Below the pieces are notes generated by a model that worked only from the letters and a program-made list of their open reading frames with translations, had not been told where the DNA came from and did not search any database. A DNA stretch of 64,000 nt, taken from Aphrocallistes beatrix. Taxonomy: Eukaryota; Porifera; Hexactinellida; Sceptrulophora; Aphrocallistidae. The translations under genes and the position numbers were made by a program. Of this stretch, positions 1-12,300 are shown piece after piece (the stretch's first letter is position 1; each line of letters starts with the position of its first letter). The stretch is from contig OY725504.1 of the NCBI GenBank assembly GCA_963281255.1, positions 620,001-684,000 on the forward strand, given 5' to 3'.

Positions 1-342
1 AGTTGCAGAGTGTCTGGGTCAGGAGAAGAGAATTCAAGAGTAGACTCTGTAACCAGATTTCCGTTGGAACCTTTCCACACGCGAATAGTATTGTCTTTAG
101 ATCTGATGAGCATTTAGAATATTCAGTAAGAAGCAAGAGTGGTCTGTTGCCACTTCATAATTGTCTAACTCACATAGAATAGAGTCTGCTAGTCTTCTCA
201 GCCCAAACTGTACTCATTACCTACAGAATGCATGTATAATTAGTTACAATACTTGACAACAATTTGGATCGCAAATATGTAAGGATAATAACCTGCTTAG
301 AATGTCCTTCCATCTGAGTCAGTGCGTCTATCATATCAACAT
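1..342 (-). CDS. HERC1: HERC1 exons 52-54: first WD40 blade (partial)
   Basis: Exons: 52, 293-342; 53, 174-220; 54, 1-102 (runs off the window). The reading is ALTQMEGHSKQ, VMSTVWAEKTSRLYS, RSKDNTIRVWKGSNGNLV. It has the GH start, the strand VMSTVWA (vertebrate VMTCVWC) and the DNTIRVW end of a canonical WD repeat. Exon 53 is only 47 bases but is needed to keep phase between exons 52 and 54. This fixes the boundary between the helical region and the WD40 propeller and shows that transcription continues to the left. Confidence 0.88.
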
Positions 343-3300
343 CTGAAACAGAATATATCAGGTAATTACACTGAAAATTTAAACGAAGATATTTTCATAT
401 TTTATGATTAATCTCACCTAAGTGTACAGAAAGTGTAGATGACTCCTCTTTTGTAAAAATCAAGAGTTTTACAAGTTGCTCCGTGGCCCATTCCTTGTCA
501 TCGCTGGAGAGCTGATTAGAAAACTGACAAGCAGACAATGCATCCGCAAGGTTCACTACTCCGTATATGCTCCTCCACGTCTCCTCTATAAGTTTAGAAC
601 AATATTAGAGATTGAATAATCACTTTTCAAAGTTTTATTCCATTTTCTAATTTCGCTCAACTGTAAATGAGCTAATTTGGGAATATTATGGCACCAAGAA
701 ATCAAAGAGAAAGTATCTATACTATCTTTACAAGCGCGTTTGCGCACTTTCGTAGCGCAGCTAGCGAACACTTTGCGTTCTTCTGCGAGTGCATAGGAAT
801 GCCAACAAATTTATAAGTCCCTACGGGTGTCAAAAATTGAATATTTTTACAAATCAATTTAAAATTTGCCTATTTTATAAACATATTGTAAACAAAAATA
901 TAATAATAATTATATAATAATTATATAATTATTATATAATTATTATATAATTATTATATAATTATTATATAATAATTATATAATTATTATTCAATTATTA
1001 TTCAATTATTATAGCTTATATATTAAAACGCTAGGATTTTTTGTTTGTTTGTTTGTCCGAATTGATTGAAGAATTGGCAAGTCGTACAATAGATACATAA
1101 AGTAAACAAATTACCAAAATAAGCTAGAGACTAGCTTCCAACGGTTGACATGGGGTGAGTTACATAATTCTAATATAAGTAAAATATTACCAGATTTAGC
1201 CGAGTTGATCGCATCTATCACAATTTCAACCAGCATCTTAGTGACTGGGAAATTGATCGTAGCGAAAACTGTGGTATCATTCACAGAGGAGTGTGTGTTC
1301 AGGAAATAACTGTCTGTTAAAGTTTTCGCTAGAAAAAAAACTGATTATAAGTACTACTAGTATTAATATTAATTCACCAATAAATCTTAACAAAATCAAC
1401 AATCAACACCCACGAATGAAATACCAGCAACGTAGATGTACTTACTCGCAACAAGGGCAGCTAGGACATCCCTGGTACAACAAGCTACTAGCTGAGTGAG
1501 AGATTCCATGTTCTGGCTGAGAACTTGTTTGATGGCAGAAGCGATACAGACACTGTTGTCCAGACCGTGGCTGTAGCTACCGAGACGATTGGTTGCAGAG
1601 AGACGGAATAGGCGTAGGAGTAGGACGAGATCTTGGATCCCTGAATGTGACAAGTATAAATAGGAGAACTTTCACAAACCTAACTCAATTTATTATTATA
1701 TACTCAGATCTTAAAATTTAAATCTAGAATTAAGAACACGAATGGAAAAAAATATCTGTTCGTATTAACGAAATTCTACTGTAGACAGCCGGAAAATAAA
1801 CAAGTTAAAACACGAAAATATAAGAGCAAATTGTTTCAGCTTAGAAGTGCACAGTACTAACCTATATTGACCAGTCCGTACATGAAGTCGTTAGGTTTGA
1901 GGGAGAGAGAGGAGAAAGCTAGTAGCATCAGCTGGCGAGACATTTGGGTCTTGATTGCAGAGGTTATTCTATCCACTGAGTTGATGTACTCGTCCAGACT
2001 CAAACTGCTGGAGCACTGGTTCAGGAGGAAACCGTCTGCTTTGGAGAAAATGTTCTCCTGAAGAATTAAGAAAATAAAAACATAAATCTTCATTTTTAGT
2101 GCAGATGCACTAATGGCATGGACAGCGTACCATATCCGTCAGTATATCCATACGCGAAATCTAACAGTACAAGGGAGATCTCAACGACTTTTTCACTTAA
2201 GTAATAATGCGAATATTTTACGAGCGTTCGCTCGCTTGCACTGCGTGCCCTGTGGACACTTTTAATAAATACAGGAACTTGTTGACTTTTCCAAATACGC
2301 TAGAACTCTGTTAGTACGTACTCGGGATAAGACGTACTTCGGCTTAGTACGTACTCATTTCTCTGAATCAAAATTAATTTATTATATAGATACCTGTGCA
2401 ATATCAACTCGGTTAGCACGTACTCACGTACTATTTTCAGATTCCCAGAGGGGTGCGTCTTATCCGAGTTCTACTGTATCTATTCAATAAATATATTTTC
2501 TGTGTACGTAGCAGCAAGATCGACTCGATTTAAGATAGAAAAACATCAAAAAAATATTTAATTATCAAAATTTTAAAACGCACAATTTCGCAAGAGATTC
2601 TGTTCGACTTGACTGCTCGCTGGCCTAGAGGGTCATTCGAGCTGAAGTTCACATGTTCCAAATCTGAACTGGATTTCTTCGAGAAAATTATTCCTTTACA
2701 CATATCCTTCAATTCCTCCGCTACCTCGGGAACATTTCTGTACACGTCACGCACTGAATAGAATTACATTATGAATTATTTCGAAGAGAAGACAATAACA
2801 CACTCAACTAACCAAAAGCTGTTGGTTCTGGGCCATCCAATAGATCCTTATAGGGACTCTGTTTCTTCTTGTCAAGCTTGGCACTGTAAGAGAAATCCGT
2901 CTTACTGAACTAAAAACGAACTTGCATAGAATATCATTGCAGACAGATTAACATAGTCTGTGGTTAGAACATTTAATAATGCAATCGACTCCGCTTAATA
3001 GGACCGCCGGTTAATCAAACCAACCGCTTATTCGGACCACTATTGGCAGGACCGGAATAGTTCTCACACATAGAAACTACTACAGGTGACTCCGCTTAAT
3101 CGGGATACTTTAGTCTCGGATATTTTGTCCCGATTAAGCGGAGTTCCCAATTAACCGATGAAATTTGGTATTAGCTTCTATGTAAGGGAACCATTCCGTT
3201 CCTGGAGACTTGTCCCGATTAAGCGGAGTTGACTGTACGAAATATTTTGGGTTAATATGGTTCTCCGCTTAATCGGGTCAAAATATCCTCTGACCGATGT

Positions 3301-6300
3301 GGTCCTATTAAGCGGAGTTGACTGTATTAGAAGGGAATAGACTTACATCAGGGAAGAGAGCTTCGAGGAATTTGTCACTCTCCGTCTTGGCTGAAATCGC
3401 GGGGGGGGCAGGGACTGTCGCGTTAGCTGCAGGGGTGGAGGTAACAGCTGGAGCTGGAGCTGAGGGGAAAGCACCCCCTTCCAAGGCTAGAGTCTGCTCT
3501 AGAGTGAGTGGGAACATCAGGGGCTCCTCTCTAGGCGGGATGGGAGGAGGAATGTCCGATTCTCCCCCACTGTCCTCCTCATCCCCATGCTCTACCAGCC
3601 ACATCACGAACGAACTGGCTACAGAGATGGTCATAGTACAGCTTATGTATTAAAACGCTAGGATTTGCTTTCTTTTGTTTGTCGAATTGATTGAAGAATT
3701 GGCAAGTCGTAGGAATAAGAAAATTGGCATGTAGGTGTCAAATTATGTGACCATGATTAAGTTCTAAGAAATAAGCGAAATTTTCACACCTCTACAAAAA
3801 AATGGAAAACAATTTTTCACACCTTTTCTATACAATAGTATATACTATGACTACACTATCACAATAGAAATCATTGTACGACACTACAATAGACTGTTAT
3901 TAACACATCAAAGCAATAACTTATATAGATATCTTAATTTTATTATAGTGTATAGCAATAAGAAAGGTTATGTGTACATTTTCACACCTTTTAGACATAG
4001 TATGCATATATATAGATATATAGATATATACAGTAGAATTCGCTTATTAGCAACTCGAGTTATGCTCATAAAATGGGTGCAAATACGCGAAGTTGCTAAT
4101 AAGGGAACAGAATTAACACAAAATCTTCACCTGGGACCTGAAGAATTGGTTGCTAATAGAGCAATATTGCTAAAAAGCGAATTCCACTGTATTTTGTTTC
4201 ATTAGATTTTTTGTAGAAACTTACTCTGATTGGCAGTAGATTCGCCGGTCTTGAGTTTAACTTTCCGTCTGGCCCGACTGATGGCCTGCTCCGTGAATCC
4301 CATCTCCAGGAGAGAGCTGACGTAGGCGGGAGCAGGGGAAGGGGGCCTAGGTTGGATGGGGAGAGAAAGTTTGGGAGAAGATCTCCGTGTTTTAGGGGGT
4401 AGAGGAGGAGGGAGTTGAGGAGGGTGGTAGAGCTTAGGAATGTCAGGAGGAGGGTTGGGGATAGCAGCGATTGCGAGTTCATTCTTATCTGCTGTGTCAC
4501 TCCCAAACACTGCATCTACATAGACACAATAGCATATGATGAACTATAGCGTACATTGTTATTGTTTATTTGTTCCATCCTAATCCACTGTACTATTTGC
4601 TCGTATATGCCACAGTTAAAACGTCAATCGGTTAATGTGTAAAATACATGGAAAATTTCAGTTTTTTTGAGATTTGATTACATTTGAGATTTGTTTACAT
4701 TAAGTATTTATTGTAAACAAAAGTAAACAAATAATTCATTATAAAGATCTGAAAATATGATATTCAAAATCTACACCCCGAAAACCCCCATGTCACCCGT
4801 TGGAAGCTAGTCTCTAGCATATTTTTGAGATTTGTTTACTTTATGTATCTAATGCAAACAAAAGTAAACAAACTAATTATCTAACTCACTCGAAAATATG
4901 ATATTTGAAATCTACACCCCTGAAACCCCATGCCAACCGTTGAAAGCAAGTTTCTAGCCTATTTTTGCAATTTGTTCACTTTATGTATATATTGTAAAAA
5001 AAGAAATATTGTAAAGATGCTGCGTTTTAAATCTGAGCATGCTGAGAAATCTGAGCATGCTGCGATTTAAATCTGAGCATGCTGAGAAATCTGAGCATGC
5101 TGAGATTTTAAATCTGAGCATGCTGAGAAATCTGAGCATGCTGAGATTTAAATCTGAGCATGCTGAGAAATCTGAGCATGCTGAGATTTTAAATCTGAGC
5201 ATGCTGAGAAATCTGAGCATGCTGAGAAATCTGAGCATGCTGAGAAATCTGAGCATGCTGAGATTTAAATCTGAGCATGCTGAGAAATCTGAGCATGCTG
5301 AGATTTTAAATCTGAGCATGCTGAGAAATCTGAGCATGCTGAGATTTAAATCTGAGCATGCTGAGAAATCTGAGCATGCTGAGATTTAAATCTGAGCATG
5401 CTGAGAAATCTGAGCATGCTGAGATTTTAAATCTGAGCATGCTGAGAAATCTGAGCATGCTGAGATTTAAATCTGAGCATGCTGAGATTTAAATCTGAGC
5501 ATGCTGAGAAATCTGAGCATGCTGAGATTTAAATCTGAGCATGCTGAGAAATCTGAGCATGCTGAGATTTTAAATCTGAGCATGCTGAGAAATCTGAGCA
5601 TGCTGAGATTTAAATCTGAGCATGCTGAGAAATCTGAGCATGCTGAGATTTAAATCTGAGCATGCTGAGAAATCTGAGCATGCTGAGATTTAAATCTGAG
5701 CATGCTGAGATTTAAATCTGAGCATGCTGAGAAATCTGAGCATGCTGAGATTTAAAATCTGAGCATGCTGAGAAATCTGAGCATGCTGAGATTTAAATCT
5801 GAGCATGCTGAGAAATCTGAGCATGCTGAGATTTAAATCTGAGCATGCTGAGAAATCTGAGCATGCTGAGATTTAAATCTGAGCATGCTGAGAAATCTGA
5901 GCATGCTGCGATTTAAATCTGAGCATGCTGAGAAATCTGAGCATGCTGAGATTTAAATCTGAGCATGCTGAGATTTAAATCTGAGCATGCTGAGATTTAA
6001 ATCTGAGCATGCTGAGAAATCTGAGCATGCTGAGATTTTAAATCTGAGCATGCTGAGAAATCTGAGCATGCTGAGATTTAAATCTGAGCATGCTGAGAAA
6101 TCTGAGCATGCTGAGATTTTAAATCTGAGCATGCTGAGAAATCTGAGCATGCTGAGATTTAAATCTGAGCATGCTGAGAAATCTGAGCATGCTGAGATTT
6201 AAATCTGAGCATGCTGAGAAATCTGAGCATGCTGAGATTTTAAATCTGAGCATGCTGAGAAATCTGAGCATGCTGAGATTTAAATCTGAGCATGCTGAGA

Positions 6301-9300
6301 TTTAAATCTGAGCATGCTGAGAAATCTGAGCATGCTGAGATTTAAATCTGAACATGCTGAGAAATCTGAGCATGCTGAGATTTAAATCTGAGCATGCTGA
6401 GATTTAAATCTGAGCATGCTGAGAAATCTGAGCATGCTGAGATTTAAATCTGAGCATGCTGAGAAATCTGAGCATGCTGAGATTTAAATCTGAGCATGCT
6501 GAGATTTAAATCTGAGCATGCTGAGAAATCTGAGCATGCTGCGATTTAAATCTGAGCATGCTGAGAAATCTGAGCATGCTGAGATTTAAATCTGAGCATG
6601 CTGAGATTTAAATCTGAGCATGCTGAGAAATCTGAGCATGCTGAGATTTTAAATCTGAGCATGCTGAGAAATCTGAGCATGCTGAGAAATCTGAGCATGC
6701 TGAGATTTAAATCTGAGCATGCTGAGAAATCTGAGCATGCTGAGATTTTAAATCTGAGCATGCTGAGAAATCTGAGCATGCTGAGATTTAAATCTGAGCA
6801 TGCTGAGAAATCTGAGCATGCTGAGATTTAAATCTGAGCATGCTGAGAAATCTGAGCATGCTGAGATTTAAATCTGAGCATGCTGAGAAATCTGAGCATG
6901 CTGAGATTTAAATCTGAGCATGCTGAGAAATCTGAGCATGCTGAGATTTTAAATCTGAGCATGCTGAGAAATCTGAGCATGCTGAGATTTAAATCTGAGC
7001 ATGCTGAGATTTAAATCTGAGCATGCTGAGAAATCTGAGCATGCTGAGATTTAAATCTGAGCATGCTGAGAAATCTGAGCATGCTGAGATTTAAAATCTG
7101 AGCATGCTGAGAAATCTGAGCATGCTGAGATTTAAATCTGAGCATGCTGAGAAATCTGAGCATGCTGAGATTTAAATCTGAGCATGCTGAGAAATCTGAG
7201 CATGCTGCGATTTAAATCTGAGCATGCTGAGAAATCTGAGCATGCTGAGATTTAAATCTGAGCATGCTGAGATTTAAATCTGAGCATGCTGAGATTTAAA
7301 TCTGAGCATGCTGAGAAATCTGAGCATGCTGAGATTTTATATCTGAGCATGCTGAGAAATCTGAGCATGCTGAGAAATCTGAGCATGCTGAGATTTAAAT
7401 CTGAGCATGCTGAGAAATCTGAGCATGCTGAGATTTAAATCTGAGCATGCTGAGAAATCTGAGCATGCTGAGATTTAAATCTGAGCATGCTGAGAAATCT
7501 GAGCATGCTGAGATTTTAAATCTGAGCATGCTGAGAAATCTGAGCATGCTGAGATTTAAATCTGAGCATGCTGAGAAATCTGAGCATGCTGAGATTTAAA
7601 TCTGAGCATGCTGAGAAATCTGAGCATGCTGAGATTTAAATCTGAGCATGCTGAGAAATCTGAGCATGCTGCGATTTAAATCTGAGCATGCTGAGAAATC
7701 TGAGCATGCTGAGATTTAAATCTGAGCATGCTGAGAAATCTGAGCATGCTGAGATTTTAAATCTGAGCATGCTGAGATTTTAAATCTGAGCATGCTGAGA
7801 AATCTGAGCATGCTGAGATTTAAATCTGAGCATGCTGAGAAATCTGAGCATGCTGAGATTTAAATCTGAGCATGCTGCGATTTAAATCTGAGCATGCTGA
7901 GAAATCTGAGCATGCTGAGAAATCTGAGCATGCTGAGATTTAAATCTGAGCATGCTGAGAAATCTGAGCATGCTGAGATTTAAATCTGAGCATGCTGAGA
8001 AATCTGAGCATGCTGAGATTTTAAATCTGAGCATGCTGAGAAATCTGAGCATGCTGAGATTTAAATCTGAGCATGCTGAGATTTAAATCTGAGCATGCTG
8101 AGAAATCTGAGCATGCTGAGATTTAAATCTGAGCATGCTGAGAAATCTGAGCATGCTGAGATTTAAATCTGAGCATGCTGAGAAATCTGAGCATGCTGAG
8201 ATTTAAATCTGAGCATGCTGAGAAATCTGAGCATGCTGAGATTTTAAATCTGAGCATGCTGAGAAATCTGAGCATGCTGAGATTTAAATCTGAGCATGCT
8301 GAGAAATCTGAGCATGCTGAGATTTAAATCTGAGCATGCTGAGAAATCTGAGCATGCTGCGATTTAAATCTGAGCATGCTGAGAAATCTGAGCATGCTGA
8401 GATTTAAATCTGAGCATGCTGAGATTTAAATCTGAGCATGCTGAGAAATCTGAGCATGCTGAGATTTTATATCTGAGCATGCTGAGAAATCTGAGCATGC
8501 TGAGAAATCTGAGCATGCTGAGATTTAAATCTGAGCATGCTGAGAAATCTGAGCATGCTGAGATTTAAATCTGAGCATGCTGAGAAATCTGAGCATGCTG
8601 AGATTTAAATCTGAGCATGCTGAGAAATCTGAGCATGCTGAGATTTAAATCTGAGCATGCTGAGAAATCTGAGCATGCTGAGATTTAAATCTGAGCATGC
8701 TGAGAAATCTGAGCATGCTGAGATTTAAATCTGAGCATGCTGAGAAATCTGAGCATGCTGAGATTTAAATCTGAGCATGCTGAGAAATCTGAGCATGCTG
8801 AGATTTTAAATCTGAGCATGCTGAGAAATCTGAGCATGCTGAGATTTAAATCTGAGCATGCTGAGAAATCTGAGCATGCTGAGATTTAAATCTGAGCATG
8901 CTGAGAAATCTGAGCATGCTGCGATTTAAATCTGAGCATGCTGAGAAATCTGAGCATGCTGAGATTTAAATCTGAGCATGCTGAGATTTAAATCTGAGCA
9001 TGCTGAGAAATCTGAGCATGCTGAGATTTTATATCTGAGCATGCTGAGAAATCTGAGCATGCTGAGAAATCTGAGCATGCTGAGATTTAAATCTGAGCAT
9101 GCTGAGAAATCTGAGCATGCTGAGATTTAAATCTGAGCATGCTGAGAAATCTGAGCATGCTGAGATTTAAATCTGAGCATGCTGAGAAATCTGAGCATGC
9201 TGAGATTTAAATCTGAGCATGCTGAGAAATCTGAGCATGCTGAGATTTAAATCTGAGCATGCTGAGAAATCTGAGCATGCTGAGATTTAAATCTGAGCAT

Positions 9301-12300
9301 GCTGAGAAATCTGAGCATGCTGAGATTTTAAATCTGAGCATGCTGAGATTTTAAATCTGAGCATGCTGAGAAATCTGAGCATGCTGAGATTTAAATCTGA
9401 GCATGCTGAGAAATCTGAGCATGCTGAGATTTAAATCTGAGCATGCTGCGATTTAAATCTGAGCATGCTGAGAAATCTGAGCATGCTGAGAAATCTGAGC
9501 ATGCTGAGATTTAAATCTGAGCATGCTGAGAAATCTGAGCATGCTGAGATTTAAATCTGAGCATGCTGAGAAATCTGAGCATGCTGAGATTTTAAATCTG
9601 AGCATGCTGAGAAATCTGAGCATGCTGAGATTTAAATCTGAGCATGCTGAGATTTAAATCTGAGCATGCTGAGAAATCTGAGCATGCTGAGATTTAAATC
9701 TGAGCATGCTGAGAAATCTGAGCATGCTGAGATTTAAATCTGAGCATGCTGAGAAATCTGAGCATGCTGAGATTTAAATCTGAGCATGCTGAGAAATCTG
9801 AGCATGCTGAGATTTTAAATCTGAGCATGCTGAGAAATCTGAGCATGCTGAGATTTAAATCTGAGCATGCTGAGATTTAAATCTGAGCATGCTGAGAAAT
9901 CTGAGCATGCTGAGATTTTAATCTGAGCATGCTGAGAAATCTGAGCATGCTGAGAAATCTGAGCATGCTGAGATTTAAATCTGAGCATGCTGAGAAATCT
10001 GAGCATGCTGAGATTTAAATCTGAGCATGCTGAGAAATCTGAGCATGCTGAGATTTAAATCTGAGCATGCTGAGAAATCTGAGCATGCTGAGATTTAAAT
10101 CTGAGCATGCTGAGAAATCTGAGCATGCTGAGATTTAAATCTGAGCATGCTGAGAAATCTGAGCATGCTGAGATTTAAATCTGAGCATGCTGAGAAATCT
10201 GAGCATGCTGAGATTTAAATCTGAGCATGCTGAGAAATCTGAGCATGCTGAGATTTTAAATCTGAGCATGCTGAGAAATCTGAGCATGCTGAGATTTAAA
10301 TCTGAGCATGCTGAGAAATCTGAGCATGCTGAGATTTAAATCTGAGCATGCTGAGAAATCTGAGCATGCTGCGATTTAAATCTGAGCATGCTGAGAAATC
10401 TGAGCATGCTGAGATTTAAATCTGAGCATGCTGAGATTTAAATCTGAGCATGCTGAGAAATCTGAGCATGCTGAGATTTTATATCTGAGCATGCTGAGAA
10501 ATCTGAGCATGCTGAGAAATCTGAGCATGCTGAGATTTAAATCTGAGCATGCTGAGAAATCTGAGCATGCTGAGATTTAAATCTGAGCATGCTGAGAAAT
10601 CTGAGCATGCTGAGATTTAAATCTGAGCATGCTGAGAAATCTGAGCATGCTGAGATTTAAATCTGAGCATGCTGAGAAATCTGAGCATGCTGAGATTTAA
10701 ATCTGAGCATGCTGAGATTTTAAATCTGAGCATGCTGAGAAATCTGAGCATGCTGAGATTTAAATCTGAGCATGCTGAGAAATCTGAGCATGCTGAGATT
10801 TAAATCTGAGCATGCTGAGAAATCTGAGCATGCTGAGATTTTAAATCTGAGCATGCTGAGAAATCTGATCATGCTGAGATTTAAATCTGAGCATGCTGAG
10901 AAATCTGAGCATGCTGAGATTTAAATCTGAGCATGCTGCGATTTAAATCTGAGCATGCTGAGAAATCTGAGCATGCTGAGAAATCTGAGCATGCTGAGAT
11001 TTAAATCTGAGCATGCTGAGAAATCTGAGCATGCTGAGATTTAAATCTGAGCATGCTGAGAAATCTGAGCATGCTGAGATTTTAAATCTGAGCATGCTGA
11101 GAAATCTGAGCATGCTGAGATTTAAATCTGAGCATGCTGAGATTTAAATCTGAGCATGCTGAGATTTAAATCTGAGCATGCTGAGAAATCTGAGCATGCT
11201 GAGATTTAAATCTGAGCATGCTGAGAAATCTGAGCATGCTGAGATTTAAATCTGAGCATGCTGAGAAATCTGAGCATGCTGAGATTTAAATCTGAGCATG
11301 CTGCGATTTAAATCTGAGCATGCTGAGAAATCTGAGCATGCTGAGATTTAAATCTGAGCATGCTGAGAAATCTGAGCATGCTGAGATTTAAATCTGAGCA
11401 TTTTGAGATTTAAATCTGAGCATGCTGAGATTTTATTTCGAGTAATTTTGATAATTTATTTGTGTGTAGATTTCGTATCATTTATGTTCCCCTATTAGCA
11501 ACTCGAGTTGCTAATAAGCGAATTCCACTATACACATTTAACACTATTAATAGCATAGAACTTTTCGAGGTGGTTGCATGCTTTCGTCTGGTTAATGTAT
11601 ATGTATTCTTTCGCACCCAAACTGGTCAGTGTTCTCCTATAGCTGCATTATATTATCAGTCAGCGCGATATTTCACTGATTACATTTCAGAAATGAGTGT
11701 GTTTACTTGTTTACCAGTGCAGTCCGTAAACAGTTTGACGAGAGAGTCTCTGGAGAGAAGAGCGTGCGCCTTCTCCAGACAGGAGATGGAGACGGCAGGG
11801 GAGAGGGGACTGGGGGTGGTGGAGCGAAGTACGATCTGTCTCAGGATCTGCTGCACGGCTTGTGAAAGGTCGCCGTTGTCTTCTGCCACCGATTCCGCGC
11901 TTATCGAGATGGGGTGGTAGGTCAGGAGCTGGCAGAACCGATCCTGTGCCAACAAGGTCTGGAGAAAAAGAGAAAGAGAGAAAGGATTGCAAACTCCGCT
12001 TAACCACGCTTGCCACAGGAATGTGTTGCGTAATTCATGGTTTAAGCAATTTTAAATGGGGAAGCCATATAAGTTTGGGGTTACTACTATAAATAGAAAA
12101 ATCCCAAATGCTTCCAAGGGATAATTAATAAGACCGCCGGTTAATAGGGTCACTTTTGGCAGGACCGGAATATTTCTCACACTTAGAAGCTAATACAAAA
12201 TAATTTCGGTTAATAGGGTTCTCCGCTTAATTGGGTCAAATTGTCCTCTGACCAATGTGACCCTATTAAGCGGAGTCGACTGTAAAATTCAAAGAAACAT

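Noticed and set aside
3318-3653. Plus-strand 111-codon ORF
   Set aside because: Antisense shadow of HERC1 exon 45, whose minus-strand frame continues the UBA domain in the correct phase.
5039-5389. Open frames on both strands encoding repeated NLSMLR/SEHAEI peptides (also at 4981-5337, 5953-6202, 6546-6831, 9815-10006)
   Set aside because: They are by-products of the 18/22-bp satellite. The 22-bp units break the frame after a short distance and identical frames appear on the opposite strand.
5016-11434. CRISPR array
   Set aside because: Direct repeats have no unique spacers, and the setting is an intron of an animal gene.
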